From Erwinia persicina (lineage in GTDB: Bacteria; Pseudomonadota; Gammaproteobacteria; Enterobacterales; Enterobacteriaceae): a stretch of 64,000 nucleotides of DNA. The position numbers were made by a program, and so were the translations under genes. The stretch spans positions 1,196,830 through 1,260,829 of the forward strand of contig NZ_JACYMO010000001.1 of the NCBI RefSeq assembly GCF_014838825.1, in the 5' to 3' direction. Shown here piece by piece: positions 57,268 through 64,000 of this stretch. How positions within the stretch are numbered: the first letter of the stretch is position 1; every line of letters starts with the position of its first letter. The notes below the pieces were generated by a model that saw only the letters and a program-made list of their open reading frames with translations, ran no database searches and was not told where the DNA came from.

Positions 57268-58295
57268 GTTTTTCTTCACTTTATAAGTTTTTTACAAACA
57301 GCTACCCTGGTGTTATTACCTGTTTTATCAAAGGGATAAAACGATAACAATTGCGTAATGGTTACAGTGTTCAGTAATAAATTAATTACCTGATGCATTA
57401 CTTTTATCGGCAGACGATGGAGTAGTTTCTACTCTGGTTATTCCTTTCAGCTTGTGCGGCGGGAAACAGAGAAAAAGGTTCTCACGTCTGATACATCACT
57501 AATGCACGCTGCACTAACCCATAAGTTGCAGGAAGCCGCGTCGTTATAGTTAATTAACGCCGACAAAACTCAAAAAAGGACGAGTTGCGGTGTCGTTAGT
57601 CTAAAACAACCATTGAAAATTAAGTTACCAGCACGCTGTTACGACAGCGAAAAATGTTAAGCATTACTTATTGTTTAGGGTAATAAAAAGGATTTTTTTA
57701 TTCCCCGGGAGGCCTGTACGCACGGTGCAAAGTCTCCTGAACGTTATCCTGACATACTGTCGTTTACTTTTTAAGCCCAAATCCGATTATTCTTATCACT
57801 AAAGTAAGATTTTATCGACAACGGCCGCTTATACGCGGCCTGATGCTACAAAATTTATCTTTATCCTCTTCAGTCCCTCTCTTCCGGTCTGGCCCCCCTC
57901 CCTGTTCGCCGGCGATGGTTAATCTTCAGACAAACACCGCACTGATTAAAAAACAGACAGCCAAATTAGGTTTACTTGACTGTTTCAACCATCATCAGTC
58001 CATCTTTCTTTACTAAATAATTTAATCATTACGCGGGTAAACAATGAAAATGGAACTGTATTACGCACAGAGTAAAACGCCTTTCCAGTCATTAGCATCG
58101 GAATAGGCTCAATATGCAGCATGAAATAGCAGATACAGGGCTGTTCACGTCAGCCTCTGCCATCTGAAAGAAAATTCCTCCTTTAACGCTCCAAAGCCCA
58201 CTGCTGCCCTTCAAAACAAACCGGGAGAGGAGTACATTGTGCAATGTTTAGTTTTCCACGGCAGGAAACCGCTTCTGCCAGTCAAGGCGACAGAG
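57268..58295. other. lrhA-alaA divergent intergenic region (~1 kb)
   Basis: No gene is supported here. Contents seen: a candidate RcsAB box at 57783-57795; an AT-rich hairpin at 57678-57705 (GGG-AATAAAAA / TTTTTATT-CCC with one bulge); a GC hairpin GGCCGC/GCGGCC at 57823-57840; and short A/T tracts. A long regulatory leader for lrhA is plausible, since E. coli lrhA also has an extended upstream region. A small RNA cannot be excluded. Confidence 0.55.
57783..57795 (-). promoter_or_regulatory. Candidate RcsAB box upstream of lrhA
   Basis: The minus strand reads TAAGAATAATCGG, matching 12 of 13 positions of the published RcsAB-box consensus TRVGAAWAWTSYG. It lies 516 bases upstream of the lrhA start codon. 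A single short match is only suggestive. Confidence 0.45.
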
Positions 58296-59513
58296 ATGAC
58301 CCCAATTGATAAATCCAGCAAACTGGATAACGTGTGTTACGACATTCGCGGCCCGGTGCTCAAAGAAGCAAAACGCCTCGAAGAAGAAGGCAATAAAGTT
58401 CTTAAACTGAATATCGGCAACCCTGCCCCCTTCGGTTTTGAAGCCCCGGATGAAATCCTCGTTGATGTGATCCGCAATCTGCCAGGTGCCCAGGGTTACT
58501 GTGATTCGAAAGGGCTCTATTCCGCCCGCAAAGCGATCATGCAGCACTACCAGGCGCGCGGCATGCGTGATATCACGGTAGAAGACATTTATATTGGTAA
58601 CGGTGTCTCAGAGCTGATCGTACAGTCCATGCAGGCGCTGCTGAACAGCGGCGACGAAATGCTGGTACCGGCCCCGGATTATCCACTGTGGACCGCCGCC
58701 GTCTCACTGTCCGGCGGTAAAGCCGTGCACTACCTGTGTGATGAGTCCGCAGGCTGGTTCCCGGACCTCGACGATATTCGCAGCAAAATCACCCCGCGTA
58801 CGCGCGGTATCGTGATCATCAACCCGAATAACCCGACCGGTGCCGTCTACAGCAAAGAATTGCTGATGGAAGTGGTTGAACTGGCTCGCCAGCACAACCT
58901 GATTATTTTTGCCGATGAGATCTACGACAAGATCCTTTACGATGTTGCCCAGCACCACTCTATTGCCGCCCTGGCTCCCGACCTGCTGACCATCACCTTT
59001 AACGGGTTGTCTAAAACCTACCGCGTGGCGGGTTTCCGTCAGGGCTGGATGGTACTGAACGGGCCGAAGAAACATGCTAAGGGCTATATCGAAGGACTGG
59101 AGATGCTGGCCTCAATGCGTCTGTGCGCGAATGTCCCGGCCCAGCATGCTATTCAGACGGCGCTGGGGGGTTATCAGAGCATCAGTGAGTTTATTCAGCC
59201 CGGCGGCCGCCTGTATGAACAACGTAACCGTGCGTGGGAGCTGATTAACGAGATCCCGGGGGTCAGCTGTGTGAAGCCACAGGGGGCTCTGTATATGTTC
59301 CCGAAAATCGACGCGAAAAAATTCAACATCCACGACGATCAGAAAATGGTTCTCGATTTCCTGCTGCAGGAAAAAGTACTGCTGGTACAGGGTACGGCCT
59401 TTAACTGGCCGTGGCCGGACCACGTGCGTATCGTCACTCTGCCCCGCGTGGATGAGCTGGAGATGGCTATCAATAAATTTGGCCGTTTCCTCGGCGGATA
59501 CCGCCAGCTGTAA
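58296..59513 (+). CDS. alaA: Alanine transaminase AlaA
   Basis: AlaA (405 residues, the E. coli length) is a PLP-dependent aminotransferase making L-alanine from pyruvate and glutamate. The fold-type I motifs are IGNPAPFGF, the PLP lysine in FNGLSKTYRVAGFRQGW, IINPNNPTGAVYS and the substrate-carboxylate arginine in HVRIVTLPR. The start is MTPIDKSSKLDN at 58296 with AAGG upstream; an in-frame ATG-less extension to 58239 has no homology. It is divergent from lrhA as in E. coli. Confidence 0.97.
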   Translation: MTPIDKSSKLDNVCYDIRGPVLKEAKRLEEEGNKVLKLNIGNPAPFGFEAPDEILVDVIRNLPGAQGYCDSKGLYSARKAIMQHYQARGMRDITVEDIYIGNGVSELIVQSMQALLNSGDEMLVPAPDYPLWTAAVSLSGGKAVHYLCDESAGWFPDLDDIRSKITPRTRGIVIINPNNPTGAVYSKELLMEVVELARQHNLIIFADEIYDKILYDVAQHHSIAALAPDLLTITFNGLSKTYRVAGFRQGWMVLNGPKKHAKGYIEGLEMLASMRLCANVPAQHAIQTALGGYQSISEFIQPGGRLYEQRNRAWELINEIPGVSCVKPQGALYMFPKIDAKKFNIHDDQKMVLDFLLQEKVLLVQGTAFNWPWPDHVRIVTLPRVDELEMAINKFGRFLGGYRQL

Positions 59514-59522
59514 TCTTCTCCC

Positions 59523-59548
59523 CGAAGAGTGGCTCAGGCCGCTCTTCG
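59523..59548 (+). other. Long hairpin between alaA and yfbR
   Basis: CGAAGAGTGGC and GCCGCTCTTCG form an 11-base stem (one G-U pair) with loop TCAG, nine bases after the alaA stop. No U-tract follows, so it is more likely an RNA-stabilising or processing element than a terminator. Confidence 0.6.
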
Positions 59549-59573
59549 CATTGTGAAGTAAGGGAAAAAGACC

Positions 59574-60170
59574 ATGAACCAGAGCCACTTCTTTGCTCAC
59601 CTCTCCCGTCTGAAACTGATCAATCGTTGGCCACTGATGCGCAACGTGCGCACGGAAAACGTCTCAGAGCACAGCCTGCAGGTCGCCATGGTCGCGCACG
59701 CGCTGGCCTTGATTAAAAATAAAAAATTTAACGGCAACCTCAATGCCGAACGCATCGCGATGATGGCGATTTATCATGACGCCAGCGAAGTGCTGACCGG
59801 CGATCTGCCGACCCCGGTGAAGTATTACAACGCGCAGATTGCCCATGAGTACAAGAAAATTGAGAAAATTGCCCAGCAAAAGCTGATTGAGATGCTGCCG
59901 GAAGAACTGCGGTCGGCTTATGCTCCGCTGATCGATGAACACCAGCATAGCGAGGCCGAAACCGCCATCGTCAAGCAGGCTGATGCGCTCTGTGCCTACC
60001 TGAAATGTCTGGAAGAACTGTCAGCGGGGAACAATGAGTTTCTGCTGGCGAAGGCCCGGCTGGAAAAAACCCTGGCCCAGCGCCACAGCCCGGAAATGGA
60101 CTATTTCGTGGAGGTGTTTGTACCGAGCTTCAGCCTGTCGCTGGATGAGATTAGCCAGGAGTCGCTGTAA
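59574..60170 (+). CDS. yfbR: 5'-Deoxynucleotidase YfbR
   Basis: YfbR (198 residues) is an HD-domain phosphohydrolase that removes phosphate from 5'-deoxyribonucleoside monophosphates, salvaging dNMPs. Metal ligands of the HD motif are His33 (VSEHSLQVA) and His68-Asp69 ([12 protein letters not shown]), with a distal Asp in [12 protein letters not shown] ribosome site AAGGGA precedes the ATG. In E. coli yfbS follows; here the next gene is the convergent yfbT. Confidence 0.95.
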   Translation: MNQSHFFAHLSRLKLINRWPLMRNVRTENVSEHSLQVAMVAHALALIKNKKFNGNLNAERIAMMAIYHDASEVLTGDLPTPVKYYNAQIAHEYKKIEKIAQQKLIEMLPEELRSAYAPLIDEHQHSEAETAIVKQADALCAYLKCLEELSAGNNEFLLAKARLEKTLAQRHSPEMDYFVEVFVPSFSLSLDEISQESL

Positions 60171-60244
60171 TTTTAAATCGGGCGATTGCCTGCTGTCCGG
60201 GCAACGGCAATCGCCCCGTGACATTGCGGCAAAAGTCAGCCAGC

Positions 60245-60267
60245 AAAAAAACCCCGCAGAGGCGGGG
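60245..60267 (-). terminator. yfbT operon terminator
   Basis: CCCCGC and GCGGGG pair around AGAG, and on the minus strand the stem is followed by seven Ts. It is 11 bases past the yfbT stop, between yfbT and yfbR. Confidence 0.85.
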
Positions 60268-60277
60268 CTGAGATAAC

Positions 60278-60937
60278 TTAATGTCTGCGGTGAACATCCA
60301 CGCTGCCGTCGGCATTCTTATGGATAATCAGCTCATCCAGCGAGGTGAGCACCATATCGACATCTTCCAGACGCGGCGCATCGGCCGGCACATTGGCGGC
60401 AATGACATGGCAGCCAGCGGCAAGACCGGAAAGAATGCCCGCTGCGGCGTCTTCCACCACCACACACTCTTCCGGCTCCAGATCGAGTAACTGGGCCCCC
60501 AGCAGATAGGCATCCGGCTCCGGCTTGCCACGCTCCACGCGCTCTGCCGTGACAAACGCGGCGGGTGCGGGTAATCCTGCTGCCGCATGGCGGGCGCTGG
60601 CGACCGGTACGGAGCCGGAGGTGACAATGGCCCACGGGATCTCCAGTTCATCCAGGCGAGCCAGCAAGGCTAATGCCCCCGGCAGAGCGATGATGCCGTC
60701 GGTATCTTCTGCTTCCAGTTTTTCCAGCGCAGTGAACTCCTGCTGGATGGCCTCAGCGGAGGCACCTGCCATAAAATGGCGCAGTGAGGTAATAGCCTGC
60801 TTACCGTGGATAAAGCTCAGCACCTCGTCAGGGGCAATCCCGTGGCGCTGACCCCAGTTTTTCCAGGCACGTTCGACCACCGCAAGGGAGTCGACTAACG
60901 TGCCATCCAGATCAAACAGAAAACCTTTACACTTCAC
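60278..60937 (-). CDS. hxpA: HAD-family sugar phosphatase YfbT (HxpA)
   Basis: This 219-residue haloacid dehalogenase-type phosphatase resembles E. coli YfbT/HxpA, which acts on hexitol and sugar phosphates. HAD motif I is GFLFDLDGTLVDS (nucleophile Asp9, Asp11), motif II VTSGS, motif III KPEPDAYL and motif IV VVEDAAAG. The start is a GTG (VKCKGFLFDLDG) with AAGGAAG upstream; a longer frame to 60985 has no homology and overlaps yfbU. It is 13 bases downstream of yfbU. Confidence 0.93.
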   Translation of the reverse strand: MKCKGFLFDLDGTLVDSLAVVERAWKNWGQRHGIAPDEVLSFIHGKQAITSLRHFMAGASAEAIQQEFTALEKLEAEDTDGIIALPGALALLARLDELEIPWAIVTSGSVPVASARHAAAGLPAPAAFVTAERVERGKPEPDAYLLGAQLLDLEPEECVVVEDAAAGILSGLAAGCHVIAANVPADAPRLEDVDMVLTSLDELIIHKNADGSVDVHRRH

Positions 60938-60950
60938 TGCATCTTCCTTC

Positions 60951-61445
60951 TCAGGCGTTGATAACTTGCGCGATCTCGTTCGCACTCAGATGGTACTGTC
61001 GGGGACAATTGTGCCACACAGCCAGCATCCGTTGATACTTTTCCCACATCGGAACCTGAGCATTAAAATCGTGGCTGCCGGCTGAAAAGTGTCCATAGCG
61101 TCCTTCAACATTCACCAGGAAGCGCACGTAGCCAAGGTAGCGCCCTTCTGTCGCCGCATCAAAGCCGAGGAAAACCAGGCGCCGCGCCTCCACGGTTTGT
61201 GGCTCTTTCAGATTAGTCCAGGACACATGGAGCGCATGATACATCTCCATCATGGCCACCAGCGTACGACACTCTGCTTCCGGTAGCTGGCTGAATTCGT
61301 TATCCAGCTCACGCAGCTGAAGCCCGTAACCGCGCTCGACAATAGTCTGATAGCGGCGATGGCGCGCCGCGTTCTCCGGGTCAAGCATGGCCATGAGCTG
61401 ATACTGATTAGAAAGAATTAAACGCTGGGCATGGGACATATCCAT
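60951..61445 (-). CDS. yfbU: YfbU family protein (UPF0304)
   Basis: YfbU (164 residues, the E. coli length) is a conserved protein of unknown biochemical function. It is helical and soluble, with conserved [50 protein letters not shown] and [10 protein letters not shown]. No catalytic motif is evident. The start MDMSHAQRL at 61445 matches E. coli; upstream in-frame codons cross the yfbV-yfbU hairpin. It is likely co-transcribed with yfbT. Confidence 0.92.
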   Translation of the reverse strand: MDMSHAQRLILSNQYQLMAMLDPENAARHRRYQTIVERGYGLQLRELDNEFSQLPEAECRTLVAMMEMYHALHVSWTNLKEPQTVEARRLVFLGFDAATEGRYLGYVRFLVNVEGRYGHFSAGSHDFNAQVPMWEKYQRMLAVWHNCPRQYHLSANEIAQVINA

Positions 61446-61526
61446 TTGGGGCTCCTCGGCCACGGGGGCAGTCTGAAAGTCACAAAAGGATCGCACAGCG
61501 CAGGGAGAGGCTTCTTTGACGTAAAG

Positions 61527-61559
61527 CGGGTTTCCTCTGGTTTGAGAAGAGGAAACCCG
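61527..61559. other. 12-base-pair hairpin between yfbV and yfbU
   Basis: CGGGTTTCCTCT and AGAGGAAACCCG form a perfect 12-base stem with a 9-base loop between the two genes. Neither strand has a proper U-tract next to it, so terminator function is doubtful; it may stabilise or process the transcript. Confidence 0.55.
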
Positions 61560-61567
61560 TGACAAAA

Positions 61568-62020
61568 TCAAAGATCGTCGAGGAAGGTTTTATCCAGCTG
61601 TTTGAAAGCGCGTTTCAGCACGTCAGCCAGCGACTGATAGGTGGGTTTGCCCTCAACGGGGGCAATCGCCTGCCCTGCTTCCTGCAGCTTACCGCGGACG
61701 TCATGGAACCAGCCGAGGAGAGAGGGCGGCAGCGGGGTCACTGAACGCCTGCCCAGCCACCACAGCCCCTGCATCGGCAGGCTGCAGGCAAACAGTGCGG
61801 TGGTCACCGCCGGGCCCAGCTGGCCGCCGAGTGCAATTTGCCAGGTGAGGGTAAAAATCGCCACCGGGGGCATAATACGGATAGCAAAACGCGTGGCGCG
61901 CGTTACTCTGTTTTCAGGAAACATGGGCGCAAGGCGTTTATCGACAGGCCACGTTTTCATATAATGCTGCCCGTGCTGGAACAGCTTGAACCAACCGACA
62001 CTGCCGGAGTCATTTGCCAT
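61568..62020 (-). CDS. yfbV: YfbV, UPF0208 membrane protein
   Basis: YfbV (150 residues) has two hydrophobic segments (about 45-62 and 68-90; [17 protein letters not shown] and [16 protein letters not shown]). The conserved flanks are [17 protein letters not shown] and the C-terminal [19 protein letters not shown]. The E. coli protein has been linked to confining the Ter macrodomain; the mechanism is unknown. GAGG lies six bases before ATG 62020. It is divergent from ackA. Confidence 0.93.
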   Translation of the reverse strand: MANDSGSVGWFKLFQHGQHYMKTWPVDKRLAPMFPENRVTRATRFAIRIMPPVAIFTLTWQIALGGQLGPAVTTALFACSLPMQGLWWLGRRSVTPLPPSLLGWFHDVRGKLQEAGQAIAPVEGKPTYQSLADVLKRAFKQLDKTFLDDL

Positions 62021-62374
62021 GTCTGACCTCAACTTCAGAGATAAATATTAAAATAAAACTGTAACTCACCAACTTTACCTAACATGATTCAAAATATTTT
62101 GTCTTTACGAGTGACACTGGTTTATCCTGTGCGCGTTTTATACCCGTCATGTTGGGTAAACACCCTGGACTGCGAGCAATCCTGGTCAACAATCAGACAA
62201 GCCATGATGAAGCAGACGACATTTAAAAAAATCTTATAGCATTTCAATTTTTTTTTGCTTTCGGACAAAACTTATCGGAAGCCTGACGTTCATCATTAAT
62301 GTACCAGCTTTCATGCGCTACGCTGATAGTCTGTTTGACTTTTATTTCGCCACTTTTAATAAATAGGACTTTCC
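62021..62374. other. yfbV-ackA divergent promoter region
   Basis: This 354-base AT-rich stretch has no supported gene. It includes T- and A-tracts near 62220-62260 that could favour bending. It must carry promoters for both genes, but no hexamer pair stood out clearly. Confidence 0.5.
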
Positions 62375-63577
62375 ATGTCGAGTAAGTTAGTACTGGTTCT
62401 GAACTGCGGTAGCTCTTCCCTGAAATTTGCCATTATCGACCCGGCAAACGGCGATGAGTACCTGTCAGGTTTAGCTGAATGCTTCCACCTGCCGGAAGCC
62501 CGCATCAAGTGGAAACTGGACGGCGCTAAACAGGAAGCGGCTCTGGGTGCTGGCGCAGCGCACAGTGAAGCACTGAACTTCATGGTTAAAACTATTCTGG
62601 CACAAAAACCAGAACTGTCGGCACAAATCGTTGCAATCGGTCATCGTATCGTACACGGCGGCGAAAAGTTAACGCAGTCAGTGGTGATTGACGAGTCAGT
62701 TATCCAGGGTATCAAAGATGCGTCCTCTTTTGCACCGCTGCATAACCCGGCGCACCTGATCGGTATCGATGAAGCGCTGAAAAACTTCCCACACCTGTCA
62801 GATAAAAATGTCGCTGTTTTCGATACGGCTTTCCATCAGACAATGCCGGAAGAATCTTATCTCTACGCCCTGCCGTACAAACTGTATAAAGAGCACGGCG
62901 TTCGTCGCTACGGCGCGCACGGCACCAGCCACTTCTATGTTACTCAGGAAGCAGCGAAAGCCCTGAATAAGCCGGTGTCAGAACTGAACATCATCACCTG
63001 CCACCTGGGCAATGGCGGATCGGTCTCCGCAATCCGTAACGGCGAGTGCGTGGACACCTCCATGGGTCTGACCCCGCTGGAAGGCCTTGTCATGGGCACC
63101 CGCAGCGGCGATATCGACCCGGCGATCATCTTCTTCCTGCACGATACTCTGGGTATGAGCGTCGATGCCATCAACAAACTGCTGACCAAAGAGTCTGGCC
63201 TGCTGGGTCTGACCGAAGTGACCAGCGACTGCCGTTACGTTGAAGATAACTACGCCACCAAAGCTGACGCGAAGCGTGCCATGGACGTATTCTGCCACCG
63301 CCTGGCGAAATACATCGGCTCTTACACCGCGCTGATGGATGGCCGCCTTGACGCCGTGATCTTCACCGGTGGTATCGGTGAGAATGCCGCGATGGTGCGC
63401 GAACTGTCCCTGGCCAAACTGGCACTGCTGGGCTTCGAGGTTGATCACGAGCGCAACCTGGCCGCACGCTTCGGCAAATCAGGCTTCATTAACAAAGAAG
63501 GCACCCGCCCGGCGATCGTTATTCCGACCAACGAAGAATTGGTTATCGCGCAGGACGCCAGCCGCCTGACCGCATAA
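62375..63577 (+). CDS. ackA: Acetate kinase AckA
   Basis: AckA (400 residues, the E. coli length) interconverts acetyl-phosphate + ADP and acetate + ATP. ASKHA-fold motifs are the N-terminal [80 protein letters not shown] and [16 protein letters not shown] lies seven bases before the ATG. It is followed by pta after 154 bases containing an attenuator-like hairpin. Confidence 0.98.
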   Translation: MSSKLVLVLNCGSSSLKFAIIDPANGDEYLSGLAECFHLPEARIKWKLDGAKQEAALGAGAAHSEALNFMVKTILAQKPELSAQIVAIGHRIVHGGEKLTQSVVIDESVIQGIKDASSFAPLHNPAHLIGIDEALKNFPHLSDKNVAVFDTAFHQTMPEESYLYALPYKLYKEHGVRRYGAHGTSHFYVTQEAAKALNKPVSELNIITCHLGNGGSVSAIRNGECVDTSMGLTPLEGLVMGTRSGDIDPAIIFFLHDTLGMSVDAINKLLTKESGLLGLTEVTSDCRYVEDNYATKADAKRAMDVFCHRLAKYIGSYTALMDGRLDAVIFTGGIGENAAMVRELSLAKLALLGFEVDHERNLAARFGKSGFINKEGTRPAIVIPTNEELVIAQDASRLTA

Positions 63578-63590
63578 AAACCGTTACGCT

Positions 63591-63617
63591 CCGTCAGCTC
63601 AGGCTGGCGGGGTTGTT
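63591..63617 (+). terminator. Attenuator-like hairpin between ackA and pta
   Basis: CCGTCAGC and GCTGGCGG pair (one G-U) around TCAG, followed by GGTTGTTT. It is 13 bases after the ackA stop within a presumed operon, so it may give partial termination or differential expression of ackA and pta. Confidence 0.5.
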
Positions 63618-63731
63618 TCAGAGACCATTTTATTTAGCTCACTATTTCGCGTCCCCTCGGGGCCTGCTTGTGGTACAGGAAGGCGGCAAACGCACCTGTA
63701 GCGTGGAATATAACGCTATCGGAGGTACAAC

Positions 63732-64000
63732 GTGTCCCGAACTATCATGCTTATCCCTACTGGCACCAGCGTCGGCCTGACCAGCGTCAGCCTGGGTGTT
63801 ATCCGTGCAATGGAACGTAAAGGCGTGCGTCTCAGCGTTTTCAAACCCATCGCCCAGCCACGTGCCGGCGGCGACAGCCCTGACCAGACCACCACAATCA
63901 TTCGTAAAAACTCCAGCATCCCGGCCGCTGAACCGCTGCCGATGAGCCGCGTGGAGTCGCTGCTCGGTTCCAACCAGCAGGACGTGCTGATGGAAGAGAT
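63732..64000 (+). CDS. pta: Phosphate acetyltransferase Pta, N-terminal 89 residues (partial)
   Basis: Pta makes acetyl-phosphate from acetyl-CoA. The visible N-terminus [20 protein letters not shown], then [20 protein letters not shown] and [10 protein letters not shown], belongs to the P-loop NTPase/DRTGG regulatory half of the long enterobacterial Pta. The start is GTG at 63732, preceded by a strong GGAGG six bases upstream. The gene continues past the window. Confidence 0.96.
   Translation, partial: MSRTIMLIPTGTSVGLTSVSLGVIRAMERKGVRLSVFKPIAQPRAGGDSPDQTTTIIRKNSSIPAAEPLPMSRVESLLGSNQQDVLMEE

Noticed and set aside
61527-61559. Hairpin considered as the yfbV terminator.
   Set aside because: The minus-strand sequence after the stem is not U-rich, so it is listed only as a hairpin.

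Overview
The window is chromosomal DNA from a member of the Enterobacterales, most likely Erwiniaceae (Erwinia or Pantoea). Almost every protein is a close, near full-length counterpart of an E. coli K-12 protein. Gene blocks keep E. coli order (rcsD-rcsB/rcsC, gyrA-ubiG, nrdA-nrdB-yfaE, menF-D-H-B-C-E, nuoA-N, lrhA, alaA-yfbR, yfbT-U-V, ackA-pta), but several E. coli neighbours are absent: ompC beside rcsD, yfaL between ubiG and nrdA, the elaC/elaD/yfbK-P block beside nuoN, and yfbS between yfbR and yfbT. The family-level assignment is an inference from memory of family sequences. No rRNA, tRNA, CRISPR, prophage or insertion sequence was recognised.

Layout. 1-11101 (minus) is the N-terminal 3,700 residues of a giant BapA-like adhesin with about 35 tandem Ig-like repeats; its C-terminus lies outside the window. 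An AT-rich 752-base control region follows. 11.9-19.3 kb holds an MFS permease placed 15 bases ahead of rcsD, then rcsD, rcsB and the convergent rcsC (the Rcs envelope-stress phosphorelay). 19.4-21.5 kb is an accessory divergent pair: a membrane-anchored AraC-type regulator and an exported alpha/beta hydrolase. 21.5-25.1 kb holds gyrA and ubiG, divergently transcribed. 25.1-29.3 kb holds the class Ia ribonucleotide reductase operon nrdA-nrdB-yfaE, with two consensus DnaA boxes and a NrdR-type box upstream. 29.4-37.7 kb (minus) holds a CinA-like gene and the menaquinone operon. 37.8-40.6 kb holds elaB, opgD and elaA. 40.7-55.7 kb (minus) is the complete 13-gene NADH:quinone oxidoreductase operon with a fused nuoCD. 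56.3-64 kb holds lrhA, a 1-kb non-coding region, alaA, yfbR, yfbT-yfbU-yfbV, ackA and the start of pta.

How the genes fit together. Quinone biology dominates: UbiG finishes ubiquinone, the Men enzymes make the naphthoquinone ring, and Nuo delivers NADH electrons to the quinone pool. AckA-Pta handles overflow acetate and acetyl-phosphate, a small phosphodonor that can reach RcsB. Surface behaviour is the second theme: the giant adhesin, the Rcs relay, OpgD (periplasmic glucans, known to influence Rcs) and LrhA (motility and adhesion regulator), with a candidate RcsAB box upstream of lrhA.

No wholly new multi-gene system can be demonstrated from sequence alone. The best leads are the 7-TM AraC regulator/exported hydrolase pair, the adhesin with a recently duplicated repeat next to the rcs locus, the permease-rcsD coupling, and RcsD carrying a histidine in its normally degenerate H-box.
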